NCBI RefSeq assembly: GCF_002847445.1
Contig: NZ_CP025430.1
Span: 3,530,501 to 3,594,500 of the forward strand
Source of the DNA: Paracoccus zhejiangensis
Lineage (GTDB): Bacteria > Pseudomonadota > Alphaproteobacteria > Rhodobacterales > Rhodobacteraceae
Direction: 5' to 3'
Length of the DNA stretch: 64,000 nt
The notes below the pieces were generated by a model. That model was not told the origin of the DNA. It worked only from the letters and a program-made list of their open reading frames with translations, and did no database searches. This document shows positions 40,656-51,158 of this stretch, in pieces; position 1 is the first letter of the stretch; each line of letters opens with the position of its first letter. Both the position numbers and the translations under genes were made by a program.

Positions 40656-41861
40656 ATGGCGATGACCCGGCAGCAAACAGGCGCCCCGGCGCAGGCGACG
40701 GCGTGGCTGGTGCTGTGGTCGATCAGCATTTGCCACATGATCAACGATGTCATGCAGTCGATGCTGTCATCGATCTACCCGCTGCTGCAGGCCGAGTTCT
40801 CGCTGGATTACACCCAGATCGGGCTGCTGACGGCGGGCTTCCAGATCACCGCCTCGCTGCTGCAACCGGTGGTGGGTTCGATCACCGACCGGCATCCGCA
40901 GCCGCGCTCGCTGCCGCTTGGCATGGCGTCAACCTTTGTGGGCGTGATCCTGCTGGCGACGGCGCATCAATATTCCATGCTGCTGGCGGGGGCGATGCTG
41001 ATCGGCATCGGCTCGGCGGTGTTCCACCCCGAAAGCTCGCGGGTGGCGCGCATCGCCTCGGGCGGCCGCTTCGGCACGGCGCAATCGCTGTTCCAGCTGG
41101 GCGGCAATTTCGGCCAGTCACTGGGGCCGCTGCTGGCCGCCTTCGTGGTGGTGCCGCTGGGTCGTCCCTCGGTTGCCTGGTTCGCGGTGGCCGCGGCACT
41201 TGGCGCGGCAGTCCTGTGGCGGGTCGGTGACTGGGCCGAGGGCCGCCGCCGCGCCGCCAAGGCCACGCCCGCGCCTGCCCTGACGCTGCCGCGTGCCGTG
41301 GTGATCCGGGCAATCGTCGTTCTGGCCATTCTCGTCTTCACCAAGAACATCTATACCGCTGCCATGAACAGCTATCTGACCTTCTTCGTCATCGACCGCT
41401 TTGGCCTTGGCACGCAGGGCGCGCAGATCGTGCTGTTCCTGTTCCTCGCGGGCATGGCCGCTGGCGTTATGCTGGGCGGCATTGTCGGCGACCGGATCGG
41501 GGCGCTGAAGGTGATCTGGTTCTCGATCCTCGGCGTGCTGCCCTTCACCCTCATGCTGCCGCATGTCGGGCTGGTGGCAACCGGCGTCCTCTGCGTGGTG
41601 ATCGGGTTGATCCTCGCCTCGGCCTTCCCGGCCATCGTGGTCTTCGCGCAGGAACTGGTGCCGGGGCGCACCGGCACGATTGCCGGGCTGTTCTTCGGTT
41701 TCGCCTTCGGCATGGGCGGCATCGCCGCCGCCATGCTGGGGGTGCTGGCCGATGCGACCAGCATCCGTTTCGTCTTCCTGCTCTGCTCGGTGCTGCCGGT
41801 GCTGGGGGTGCTGACGATCTTCCTGCCCCGCCTCAGCCGGCTTGAACCCGGGGCGGCATGA
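40656..41861 (+). CDS. MFS transporter, fosmidomycin-resistance (Fsr) like
   Basis: A 401-residue, 12-helix major facilitator protein. ATG 40656 is chosen because the 41 codons upstream lie in AT-rich non-coding sequence. The start (LVLWSISICHMINDVMQSML, SSIYPLLQAEFSLDYTQIGL) and GIGSAVFHPESSRVAR are characteristic of the Fsr group of drug exporters. The true substrate cannot be read from sequence. It overlaps the next gene by 4 bases. Confidence 0.88.
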   Translation: MAMTRQQTGAPAQATAWLVLWSISICHMINDVMQSMLSSIYPLLQAEFSLDYTQIGLLTAGFQITASLLQPVVGSITDRHPQPRSLPLGMASTFVGVILLATAHQYSMLLAGAMLIGIGSAVFHPESSRVARIASGGRFGTAQSLFQLGGNFGQSLGPLLAAFVVVPLGRPSVAWFAVAAALGAAVLWRVGDWAEGRRRAAKATPAPALTLPRAVVIRAIVVLAILVFTKNIYTAAMNSYLTFFVIDRFGLGTQGAQIVLFLFLAGMAAGVMLGGIVGDRIGALKVIWFSILGVLPFTLMLPHVGLVATGVLCVVIGLILASAFPAIVVFAQELVPGRTGTIAGLFFGFAFGMGGIAAAMLGVLADATSIRFVFLLCSVLPVLGVLTIFLPRLSRLEPGAA

Positions 41862-43600
41862 CGCCTGACGGTCCGCAGTTTCTGCATATCAGTCCCGACT
41901 GGTGCGGAGAGGAGCGGCTGGCGCAGATCTTCCGCCGGAACGGGCTCTCGGTGCTGCACAACGATGGGGGCGCGCTGGCCGAGACGCTGATGATGGCGCG
42001 GGCGAAGGGCCAGAAGCCCCCACGGTCCTTGCGCGATGCGAACCTGTTGACCGGGCTGCACCGCGTCAACAATCCGGCCCGCCCGCCGCTCGAGGCTTGG
42101 CGGGTGCTGGATTATCTCGTGAAGTCCTTTCCGAAGGCGTACTTCATCCTGACCACCCGTGACCTAGATGGCTGGATCCTCGACCGGATGACGCGGGACG
42201 CTGGCGTGATCGCCCGCTGCTATGCTCATCATCTGGACCTGCCCGAGGAGGCGCTGACCGATTGCTGGCGACGTGATTGGCAGGAACACCTGGCTGCGGT
42301 CGATGCGCTTCTGGGCGATGATCCGCGGCTGATCCGGGTGAATATGGAGCAGGAAACGCCGGCTGCCTTCTGTCAGCGGCTGACGCAGATCTTGCCACAG
42401 CCGTTCGACCAGTCGCCGGATTACGACAGCTGGCAGTCCGAAGACCGGACTCCGCTGGATCAGCGCCTTGCCACGTCGATGGACCGCCCTCACCCCGGCC
42501 CCGAACGGGAAGATCCCGAACTGGTCGAGGACCTGGCGCGGTTCTGCCTGAAGGGCCTGGGCCCCGGCGGCGTGGGAATTGGCGATGTCTCGGGCATCTA
42601 TGTCGATTGGGACGGTCGGGACGGGGTGCGCGACCGGAAAGCTGCGCCCTTGCCCTTTGCGATCGGCAAGGGCGCAGGCGACGGCACGCCGATCATGATG
42701 ACCGCGCGTGGCCATGAACGAAAATGGGCGCGGCCCGAGGGGGTAATGAACGACGTCCTGCGGCTTGGCCGCGCCGATCCCTTGCGCATCGACATGCAGG
42801 ATGCCCGCCGCTTCAACGAGAATTCGGGCGGCCCGCCGAGCCTGCCGATCCTCGCCTATAACCGCCGCGAGGGCGCGCGGAACATCGCGCTTTGGCCCTT
42901 GCCCGGGCAGCACGAGATCGCCGCCCCCGGCCAGCCCTGCGCCGAATCCCCGGACCGCATCCCCTTCGACGAGAAAGAGGACCGTCTGGTCTGGCGAGGC
43001 CATATCTCGGGCAGTGCTGTGCCGCGCGATGGCCTGCCTCGCCGGCCCGTGCATCAGCTTCTGGACCAGTTGCGCGCGGCCGGCGATGAACAGCCATTGC
43101 AGGGCGAGATCTTCGCGCGCCTCTGCGATGTGCCGCGTCTGGCCTTCCTGCGGCGTTGGATCGATCATCCCGATGTCGATATCGGCATGGTCCTCGCCTG
43201 GCGCTTCCGCGATCTGGCATGCCATCCGCTGCTGGCTCCCTACGCACGCCCACGTGCCGGTGGAAGCTTTTTCCAGCGCTTTCGCTATCAGCTGACGCTT
43301 GCGGGCTATGACCACGGCTCGAACTTCATCGGCGCGATCAACGCGAACTCGGTGCTGCTGAAAGAGGAGGATGGCTGGGAGGTCTATTATTCCGGGCGTT
43401 TCACGCCATGGGTTCACTACATCCCGGTCAGCCTGTATTGCGTGGACCTCGAGGAAAAGCTGGCATGGGCGCGGGCAAACCCCGCGCGCTGCAAGGAGAT
43501 GTCGGCCGCCGCCCGGACCGAGGTGGCGCGTCTGGCCAATCCCGCCGCCCGCCGGCAATTCCTGAGCCGCATTCTGGACGGCCTTGCCGCCCTTCGCTGA
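41858..43600 (+). CDS. Sulfotransferase-like domain fused to a GT90 (CAP10/LPS-type) glycosyltransferase
   Basis: A 580-residue two-part protein. Residues 1-190 resemble the alphaproteobacterial sulfotransferase-like family: an HISPDWCGEERLAQIFRRNG start, AYFILTTRDLDGWILDRM at 94-111 and a W-x3-W-x2-H pattern at 137-144. The usual sulfate-donor loop (GxxKTGTTxL) is replaced by SPDWCGEERL at 12-21, so sulfotransfer is doubtful. Residues from about 240 to 575 match GT90/CAP10: VWRGHISG at 378-385, RYQLTLAGYDHG at 476-487, NSVLLKEE at 497-504 and PWVHYIPV at 517-524. GT90 enzymes add xylose or glucose in fungi and animals and modify LPS in bacteria. It is translationally coupled to an MFS pump gene. 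Confidence 0.75.
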   Translation: MTPDGPQFLHISPDWCGEERLAQIFRRNGLSVLHNDGGALAETLMMARAKGQKPPRSLRDANLLTGLHRVNNPARPPLEAWRVLDYLVKSFPKAYFILTTRDLDGWILDRMTRDAGVIARCYAHHLDLPEEALTDCWRRDWQEHLAAVDALLGDDPRLIRVNMEQETPAAFCQRLTQILPQPFDQSPDYDSWQSEDRTPLDQRLATSMDRPHPGPEREDPELVEDLARFCLKGLGPGGVGIGDVSGIYVDWDGRDGVRDRKAAPLPFAIGKGAGDGTPIMMTARGHERKWARPEGVMNDVLRLGRADPLRIDMQDARRFNENSGGPPSLPILAYNRREGARNIALWPLPGQHEIAAPGQPCAESPDRIPFDEKEDRLVWRGHISGSAVPRDGLPRRPVHQLLDQLRAAGDEQPLQGEIFARLCDVPRLAFLRRWIDHPDVDIGMVLAWRFRDLACHPLLAPYARPRAGGSFFQRFRYQLTLAGYDHGSNFIGAINANSVLLKEEDGWEVYYSGRFTPWVHYIPVSLYCVDLEEKLAWARANPARCKEMSAAARTEVARLANPAARRQFLSRILDGLAALR

Positions 43601-43610
43601 GAGGAAACCG

Positions 43611-44090
43611 ATGACCACGATCACCGCAAAGCCCATCACCGCCGAGGCCTTCGCCCCCTATGGCGAGCTTCTGACCGCGCGCCCGGCGCCCGACCGGTTC
43701 ATCAATGCCGGGCGCTGCGAGCGTCATCATGCGCTGGCCACGGTCGAGCGCGGAGAGGGTGAGGCGATCATATCCATCTTCCGCTCCGAGCCGGTCAGCC
43801 TGCCCTATGACTGCGCGCTGCTGGAGCGGCATCCGCTGGGGTCGCAGGCCTTCATGCCGCTTGGCCCCGATGCCTGGCTGTCGGTCGTGGCCCCGGACGA
43901 GGGCGGCAAGCCCGGCGCGCCGCTGGCCTTCATCGTGCCCGCCGGCATGGGGGTGAACCTCCGCGCGGGTGTCTGGCATGGTGTTCTGACGCCGCTGGAC
44001 CGCGCCGCCGATTTTCTGGTGGTGGACCGTGAGGGCAATGGGGTGAACCTTGAGGAGGTGGTTATCGCGCCGGTGACGATCACCGCATGA
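43611..44090 (+). CDS. allA: Ureidoglycolate lyase AllA
   Basis: A 159-residue cupin-fold enzyme splitting ureidoglycolate into glyoxylate and urea in purine (allantoin) breakdown. ATG 43611 follows GAGAGGAAACC. Motifs: FAPYGELL near 15, QAFMPLG near 77, and the terminal block GVNLRAGVWHGVLTPLD, then FLVVDREG. It is isolated from other purine genes and sits between the GT90 fusion and rnhB, overlapping rnhB as ATGA. Confidence 0.93.
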   Translation: MTTITAKPITAEAFAPYGELLTARPAPDRFINAGRCERHHALATVERGEGEAIISIFRSEPVSLPYDCALLERHPLGSQAFMPLGPDAWLSVVAPDEGGKPGAPLAFIVPAGMGVNLRAGVWHGVLTPLDRAADFLVVDREGNGVNLEEVVIAPVTITA

Positions 44091-44717
44091 GCGCCCCCGA
44101 TTTCAGCTTTGAAGCCGCGGCGCTAGACCGCGGGGCGCGGCGCGTGGCCGGGGTCGATGAGGTCGGGCGCGGGCCGCTGGCCGGGCCGGTGACGGCCTGC
44201 GCGGTGGTCCTGGACCCCGGCCTCATTCCCGAGGGGTTGAACGACTCGAAGAAGCTGACGGCGGCCCGGCGCGAGGCGCTGGCCGAATGGGTGATGCAGA
44301 ACTGCGACTGGTCCGCCGCCCATGTCAGCGTCGAGGAGATCGACCGGTTGAACATCCTGCAGGCCTCGCATCTGGCGATGGTTCGGGCGGTCGCGGGGCT
44401 GGCGACGCCGCCTTGCCATGTGCTGGTCGATGGCAATCGCCTGCCGCGCGATCTGACCCTGCCGGCGGAAGCCGTGATCAAGGGCGATGCCCGCTGTCTC
44501 AGCATTGCCGCCGCCTCGATCGTGGCCAAGGTGTTGCGCGACCGCATCATGGAGGATTTGGCGCAACAACATCCCGGATATGGCTGGGAGGTGAATGCGG
44601 GCTATCCGACGCCGGAGCATAAACGCGCGCTCCTAGATATGGGCGTTACCCCACATCATAGACGGTCGTTCAAGCCGGTGCACAATATCTTGTGTCGAGA
44701 TGAAATCGCAACCCATT

Positions 44718-44719
<2 letters not shown>
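44087..44719 (+). CDS. rnhB: Ribonuclease HII
   Basis: A 210-residue RNase HII removing ribonucleotides from DNA and RNA primers. The first catalytic pair is D24-E25 in AGVDEVGRGPLAGPV, followed by NDSKKL, VDGN and IVAKVLRDR near 140. The YGWEVNAGYPTPEH and HRRSF motifs complete the family pattern. The stop codon TGA overlaps the first of three GANTC sites in front of ccrM. Confidence 0.97.
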
Positions 44720-45940
<1,221 letters not shown>

Positions 45941-46000
45941 CCCGATCTACCAGTTTCGCCAGCGTTCCGCCCGCATAGCCGCAGGGCCGGAACGACCTTG

Positions 46001-46030
46001 CCCCGCCGTCGCAAGATGGCGGGGTTTTTT
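46001..46030 (+). terminator. Rho-independent terminator after ccrM
   Basis: A 10-bp stem (CCCCGCCGTC 46001-46010 with GATGGCGGGG 46015-46024, one G-T pair), a GCAA tetraloop of the stable GNRA type, then TTTTTT (46025-46030). It ends 15 bases before the end of the convergent DUF2235 gene. Confidence 0.92.
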
Positions 46031-46045
46031 CGTGGTAGGGCTGGC

Positions 46046-47470
46046 CTATTGGTAAAGGTGTTTTGCCGCTTCATGAACCCGTAAGGGTTCAGGGCGATAG
46101 GGCCGGATCTCGCCCAAATGCGAGACGGCCGGCGCGTTCAGCCGCTCGAGGACGGATGGATGCAGGGTCGCCGTTGCCGGGATGGCCCGCGCCGCGACCG
46201 GCCAGCGGCGGCTGATCGGGCCGATGCGGAAGGCAAAGGCCTCCTCATGCTGCATCCCCAGCGGGTCCGCGGTGCGATACAGCATCGCGTCATTGATCTG
46301 CACCTCGGGCACGCAATCGCGCAATTCGTCGACCATCCAGGACAGGGCGATATCGCTCAGACGCGATTCCGGCTCGGGATAGCTGCCGCCGATATCGCTG
46401 TGACAGCCGGCAAACCAGACCTGCTTCAACCAGCAGGGACTGCGGCCATCGGCCTTCTGCGCCTCGGCTGCCATGCCCCATTCGACGCGCGGAAAGGTCT
46501 TGCGCCGTTCGTCGATGGAAAGCGCATGGCGGGCATGGCCGACGTCGGAATCGAGCCAGCGGTCATAGTTCTGCAGGTTCCAGGTGGCGTAGTGGCCATT
46601 TCGCCAGATCTGCGGCCAGTCGCCAATCCGGCGGATGCTCAGCGGGTGGTTCTCGTCAGGTGAAAAGTACTTCCACTGCGACCATTTCAGCCGGACATAC
46701 CAGATCGCGATCACGGCCAGAACGGTGATGAGCGGCGCGCCCACGAGCCAGTTCCAGTTCGACAGGATCAGCGCCGCCACCATCACCAGCATCAGGAAGA
46801 CGACGATCCCCACGGCCAGCGCCACCATCGGCACGCCAAGGGCGGCGACCGTGTCGAAGACGCCGATGAAGCTGGGCTGAACATTGCCCTGCACATCCTC
46901 GGCAGCATCGGGATCGAAGCTGCCATACTTGCGCCGGAAGCGGCGGCCCAACTCCTCGCGTTGCGCCAGAAAAGGCTGTTGCCCGCGCGGACGGCCATTG
47001 CCGTGGTTATAGACCTTGTTTACCGCCTCGCCGGCGATCTGGTGCAGGGCTGGCCCGAAGCGCGGAATCGGTCCGCCATCCGGCATCCGGGTCGGAATGC
47101 CGCAGACATTCATCACGTTGGCGGTGGCGCGGACGGTATAGGCGCCGCGCGAAAAGCCGATCAGCAGCACCCGGTCGCCCGGCTCGTACCAGGACAGGAT
47201 GGCGGCATAGCAATCGGTGACGTTCTCATCGATCCCGGTGCCGAAGGCGGCGGCAAGGATGTTCTTCAACCGCCTGAGGGTGAAGCCGCCGGCCTCGCCC
47301 GAACCCAGACCCGGCTCGTAGAAGCAAACCTGCTCATGCGGACTGATCGGCGAGGACGGGTCGGGGCGCATCGCCCGGTACATCTTGTAGACATTCGACA
47401 GGCGCTGATCGGGCTTCAGGCCGCCAAGCTGCCCGGTCCCGTCGGCGAAGATCAGGATATTTTTCGGCAT
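46046..47470 (-). CDS. DUF2235 alpha/beta hydrolase-like membrane protein
   Basis: A 474-residue protein of the DUF2235 family, which includes Tle1-type phospholipases. It starts MPKNILIFADGTG with the family DGT motif. The nucleophile elbow GFSRGA is at 105-110 (S107), and GCHSDIGGSYPE near 348 supplies a likely Asp/His. Unlike secreted Tle1 effectors it has two membrane helices near 205-255 (VPMVALAVGIVVFLMLVMVA and LVGAPLITVLAVIAIWYV). No type VI secretion gene or immunity gene is adjacent, so a housekeeping lipid or signalling role is possible. The substrate is unknown. The 128 bases to alkB contain nothing obvious. Confidence 0.82.
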   Translation of the reverse strand: MPKNILIFADGTGQLGGLKPDQRLSNVYKMYRAMRPDPSSPISPHEQVCFYEPGLGSGEAGGFTLRRLKNILAAAFGTGIDENVTDCYAAILSWYEPGDRVLLIGFSRGAYTVRATANVMNVCGIPTRMPDGGPIPRFGPALHQIAGEAVNKVYNHGNGRPRGQQPFLAQREELGRRFRRKYGSFDPDAAEDVQGNVQPSFIGVFDTVAALGVPMVALAVGIVVFLMLVMVAALILSNWNWLVGAPLITVLAVIAIWYVRLKWSQWKYFSPDENHPLSIRRIGDWPQIWRNGHYATWNLQNYDRWLDSDVGHARHALSIDERRKTFPRVEWGMAAEAQKADGRSPCWLKQVWFAGCHSDIGGSYPEPESRLSDIALSWMVDELRDCVPEVQINDAMLYRTADPLGMQHEEAFAFRIGPISRRWPVAARAIPATATLHPSVLERLNAPAVSHLGEIRPYRPEPLRVHEAAKHLYQ

Positions 47471-47598
47471 CGCGCGCCCCGCGTTTACCTTGCCCGGTCA
47501 TTCTCGCAGGGTGCGAGTAAAGGTCAATCGGACTCTTCAGTTCAGATATGCAATCTGCGGCTGTTCCAGGGCACCGGCAGTCGCCGTCATCGCGCGGC

Positions 47599-48738
47599 CT
47601 ACAGCGCCCCACGCGGCATCGGCAATTCGCCCCGGTTATACGGCCCCCAATCCGTAACCTCGGGATAGAACTGCCGCCGCCAGGCCCGCACCCTCGGGTT
47701 CATCTGCCGCCGCCAGAGGGGCGGGATCAGCGCCATCAGCCCCATGATCGGATAGCCGATCGGCAGTTGCGGCGCCTCGTCCGGGCCATAGGTCTGCAGT
47801 AAGGGAAAGCGGCGGTCGGGCTTGTAATGGTGGTCCGAATGGCGCTGCAGGTTGATCAAGAGCCAGTTGGTCGCGCTTTGCGCCGCGTTCCATGAATGGC
47901 GCGGCTTGATATGCTCATAGCGGCCATCGCCCAGATATTTGCGGGTCAGCCCGTAATGCTCGACGTAGTTGGTCAACTCCAGCTGCCAGATCGCCACCAG
48001 CGCCTGCCACAGGAACAGGACCAGCCCCAGCCACCCGCCCAGAGCCAGCGCCAGTGCCAGCATCGCCCCCTGCAGCACCGCATAGCGCCAGAACGGATTG
48101 CGCCGGTCGGTCACCGGCCGTCCGGCGCGGGCCAGCAGGTTCCGCTCGGCCCGCCAGGCGCTGCCCGGGCCATCGCGCAGCACCCGGTAGAAAAAGCGGT
48201 GGAACCCCTCGTTATAGCGTGCCGAGACCGCGTCGCGGGGGGTGCCGACCCAGGCGTGGTGGACCAGCATGTGTTCGCTGCGGAAATGGGAATAGAGCGT
48301 CGAGGCCAGCAGCAGGTCACCCAGCCAGCGCTCGGTCCGGTTTCTCTGGTGCAGAAGCTCGTGGGCATAGACGATGCCGATGCTGCCCGACATGATGCCG
48401 ATGCCGAAGAAGAGGCCGGCCAGTTCCCAGCCCGACAGATCGCCGCGATGGGTCACATACCAGATCGCCCCGAAGATCGTCAGGAACTGCAGCGGGAACC
48501 AGATCAACGTGATCGCGCGGTGCCAGAACAGCGCGGCCTCGGCAGTGCCGGTGTCGGGGTTTCGCTCGTTCTGGCCCAGCACCGCGTCAAGCCCGGTGGT
48601 CAGATACCACGCATAGCCCGGCAGCAGGGCCCACCACCATCCGCCCCATGCTGTTGCCAGCGCGGCCAGTGGCACCAGCCCCAGCGACATCCAGAAGGGC
48701 AGGGCAGCGGGCAGGGGCGGGGTGGTCGTCATGGTCAT
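47599..48738 (-). CDS. alkB: Alkane 1-monooxygenase AlkB
   Basis: A 379-residue membrane di-iron hydroxylase. All histidine boxes are present: HELLH at 126-130, HMLVHH at 156-161 and HSDHH at 300-304, plus the AlkB signature NYVEHYGL at 257-264. About six membrane helices are seen. It oxidises the terminal carbon of medium-chain alkanes using rubredoxin as electron donor; no rubredoxin gene is in this window. Two ATG codons (48738, 48732) could start it. It follows mutY with only 9 bases between. Confidence 0.95.
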   Translation of the reverse strand: MTMTTTPPLPAALPFWMSLGLVPLAALATAWGGWWWALLPGYAWYLTTGLDAVLGQNERNPDTGTAEAALFWHRAITLIWFPLQFLTIFGAIWYVTHRGDLSGWELAGLFFGIGIMSGSIGIVYAHELLHQRNRTERWLGDLLLASTLYSHFRSEHMLVHHAWVGTPRDAVSARYNEGFHRFFYRVLRDGPGSAWRAERNLLARAGRPVTDRRNPFWRYAVLQGAMLALALALGGWLGLVLFLWQALVAIWQLELTNYVEHYGLTRKYLGDGRYEHIKPRHSWNAAQSATNWLLINLQRHSDHHYKPDRRFPLLQTYGPDEAPQLPIGYPIMGLMALIPPLWRRQMNPRVRAWRRQFYPEVTDWGPYNRGELPMPRGAL

Positions 48739-48747
48739 GGTGCCATC

Positions 48748-49773
48748 CTAATCCCCGCCCGGCACCTGCACCATATCCCAGACCTTGCGCATCAACCCCG
48801 GCAGGTCCGAGGGGCGGAAATGCCGCAGCTCCATCAGTTCCCCGCGTTCGGGCGGGCCGGCCAGATCGCCCGCCATGACCGTCAGGATCAGGTTGAAATG
48901 GGTGAACACATGCCGCACCTCGCCGACCTCGCGCCAGTCAGCCGGACCGGGGGGCGGCAGGTCGCTGCCATCCCAGCCTGTCGAGGGAAAGGCCAGCGTG
49001 CCGCCCAGAAGCCCCTTGGCCGGTCGGCGCTCCAGCAACAGGCGCGGGCCGTCGCGCCCGAGCCAGGCGATGCCGGTTCGGGTCGGCTTCTCGGGTTTCG
49101 GTGCGCGGCGGGGCAGATCGGCGGCGATGCCCTGTGCGCGGGCGGCGCAATGGTCGATCAGCGGACAGATGCCGCAGGCGGGGCTGCGGGGCGTGCAGAT
49201 GGTCGCGCCCAGATCCATCATCGCTTGCGCGAAATCGCCCGGCCGCTGCGTGGGCGTCAGCGTCGCCGCCAGATCGCGCAGGCGTGGCTTCACCCCGGGC
49301 ATCGGCTCGGTCACGGCGAAAAGCCGCGCCACCACCCGCTCGACATTGCCGTCGACGACCGTCTCGGGCTGGTCATAGGCGATGGCCGAAATGGCGGCGG
49401 CAGTATAGGGGCCGATGCCCGGCAGGGCCTGCAACCCTTCGCGCGTCGTCGGAAAGCCCCCCGCAGCGGTCACCGCCCGCGCGCAGGCCAGAAGGTTGCG
49501 GGCGCGGGCGTAATAGCCAAGCCCCGCCCATTCGCCCATCACCTGCGCGTCCTCGGCAGCGGCCAGCGCGTCGACCGTCGGCCAGAGCGCGGTGAAGCGC
49601 TCGAAATAGGCCCTCACCGCCGCCACGGTGGTCTGCTGCAGCATGATCTCGGACAGCCAGACGCGATAGGGATCGGCCACGCCCGCGCCCGGCGGCACGC
49701 GCCACGGCAGCACCCGGGCATGGCGGTCATACCAGCCCAGAAGCAGCGGGGCGATCACCGAGCCGTCACGCAT
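48748..49773 (-). CDS. mutY: A/G-specific adenine DNA glycosylase MutY
   Basis: A 341-residue repair enzyme removing adenine opposite 8-oxoguanine. It has E42 in SEIMLQQT, the helix-hairpin-helix LPGIGPYTAAAI, the catalytic Asp in VVDGNVERV near 140 and the iron-sulphur ligands C-x6-C-x2-C-x5-C (CTPRSPACGICPLIDHC). A C-terminal MutT-like domain (WLGRDGPRLLLERRPAKGLL) recognises 8-oxoG. It is divergent from the DUF721 gene, as in many alphaproteobacteria. Confidence 0.96.
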   Translation of the reverse strand: MRDGSVIAPLLLGWYDRHARVLPWRVPPGAGVADPYRVWLSEIMLQQTTVAAVRAYFERFTALWPTVDALAAAEDAQVMGEWAGLGYYARARNLLACARAVTAAGGFPTTREGLQALPGIGPYTAAAISAIAYDQPETVVDGNVERVVARLFAVTEPMPGVKPRLRDLAATLTPTQRPGDFAQAMMDLGATICTPRSPACGICPLIDHCAARAQGIAADLPRRAPKPEKPTRTGIAWLGRDGPRLLLERRPAKGLLGGTLAFPSTGWDGSDLPPPGPADWREVGEVRHVFTHFNLILTVMAGDLAGPPERGELMELRHFRPSDLPGLMRKVWDMVQVPGGD

Positions 49774-49858
49774 AATTCAGAGATGTTTCAAGCCGCAACG
49801 CTTTCATCCGTTCGGGACCGCCCTTAAGAATGACAGGGTGATAACCAATCAGGCGGCC

Positions 49859-50404
49859 ATGGCCCATAGGAAAGACATCGCCAAGACGCCCCGGCGCCGG
49901 ATGCGCGGGTTCGAGCCGGCGGCCAAGCTGGTCGCCGCCCCGGTGCAAAGCGCCTCGGAAGGGCGCGGCTTCGCGGTGACGCGACTGCTGACCCATTGGC
50001 CCGAGGTCGCCGGCGAGCAACTGGCGGCGATGACAAGGCCGGTGAAGATCAGCCATTCGCGCGGCGGCTTTGGCGCTACGCTGACCCTGCTGACCATGGG
50101 GCCGGTCGCACCGATGGTCGAGATGCAGCTGCCGCAGCTGAAGGAGCGGGTGAACGCCTGCTACGGCTATAATGCCGTGCAACGCATCCTGTTGACCCAG
50201 ACCGCGCCCGAGGGCTTTGCCGAGGGACAGGCGCGTTTCCTGACCAAGCCACCCGCCGCACCCGAACCCAGCCCCGTCGAGCGCAAGCAGGCGGAAGCGG
50301 TTGCGAAACGATTTTCCGACGAGGGCCTTGCCGCAGCGATGCAGCAGCTCGCCCTCAACCACGCCCATCGCAAGACAAGACAGAACCGAGAGGATTTCGC
50401 ATGA
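49859..50404 (+). CDS. DUF721 (DciA-like) protein
   Basis: A 181-residue protein with the DUF721 core (WPEVAGEQLAAMTRPVKIS, then TLTLLTMGPVAPMVEMQLPQ and LKERVNACYGYNAVQRILLT). DUF721/DciA proteins are linked to loading of the replicative helicase in bacteria without DnaC; that role here is inference. ATG 49859 is favoured, but GTG 49838 is in frame and has no better ribosome binding site. It overlaps the next gene as ATGA and is divergent from mutY. Confidence 0.85.
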   Translation: MAHRKDIAKTPRRRMRGFEPAAKLVAAPVQSASEGRGFAVTRLLTHWPEVAGEQLAAMTRPVKISHSRGGFGATLTLLTMGPVAPMVEMQLPQLKERVNACYGYNAVQRILLTQTAPEGFAEGQARFLTKPPAAPEPSPVERKQAEAVAKRFSDEGLAAAMQQLALNHAHRKTRQNREDFA

Positions 50405-51144
50405 CCCTTCGTCCGACCCTGACCGCACTGGCGCTGTTGCTGGCGCTGCCGGCCTATGCCCAGACCGACAGCACCACCGCGCCCGAGGCCGAGGCGACCA
50501 CCGAGGCCGCCCCCGCCGACGCGACCAAATCCACTGAGGCCCCGGCCACGGCCGAGGCTGCAACCGCCGCCGAGGGCGCCGAGGCCGCCCCGACCGAGGG
50601 TGCCGCTGCCGAGACGCTGCCCGATATCGCGATGGGGGCCGAGGATGCGCCGCTGACCATCTATGAATATGCCAGCTTTACCTGTGGTCATTGCGCCAAT
50701 TTCCACGACGAGAACTGGCCGAAGCTGAAGGCCGAATATGTCGATACCGGCAAGGTCCGCTTCATCCAGCGCGACATCTATTTCGACGCCGTGGGGCTCT
50801 GGGCCGGCATCCTCGCCCGCTGCGGCGGCGATGACAAGTATTACGCCGTCTCGGACATGCTGTTTGACGAGCAGAAGAAATGGCTGGCCGGCAGCTCGGG
50901 CGACGAGATCGCGGCGAACCTGCGCAAGATCGGCCTCAAGGCCGGCATGACCGAAGAGCAGATGACCGCCTGCTGGAACGACACCGCCAAGGTCGAGCAG
51001 CTGGTCACCACCTTCCAGACGAATGCCGGCGCCGACGAGATCGAGGCGACGCCGACCTTCATCATCGGTGACGAGAAGGTGCAGAACCAGCCCTGGGATG
51101 ACCTGAAGAAGATCATCGACGACAAGCTGGCGGCAGCCGAGTAA
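50401..51144 (+). CDS. DsbA-family periplasmic thiol oxidoreductase
   Basis: A 247-residue exported protein: signal peptide (MTLRPTLTALALLLALPAYA), an Ala/Glu/Thr-rich linker from 22 to 75, then a thioredoxin-fold domain with active site C95-G-H-C98 in the EYASFTCGHCANFHDE context and the cis-Pro region near EATPTFIIGD. CGHC and the DsbA_4-like fold suggest disulfide formation or isomerisation in the periplasm. A low-complexity spacer of this length between signal and domain is unusual. It is translationally coupled to the DUF721 gene. Confidence 0.9.
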   Translation: MTLRPTLTALALLLALPAYAQTDSTTAPEAEATTEAAPADATKSTEAPATAEAATAAEGAEAAPTEGAAAETLPDIAMGAEDAPLTIYEYASFTCGHCANFHDENWPKLKAEYVDTGKVRFIQRDIYFDAVGLWAGILARCGGDDKYYAVSDMLFDEQKKWLAGSSGDEIAANLRKIGLKAGMTEEQMTACWNDTAKVEQLVTTFQTNAGADEIEATPTFIIGDEKVQNQPWDDLKKIIDDKLAAAE

Positions 51145-51158
51145 TCCGACCAACCAAG

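Noticed and set aside
46046..47470. DUF2235 gene as a type VI secretion effector
   Set aside because: No VgrG, PAAR, Hcp or immunity gene is adjacent and the protein has membrane helices.
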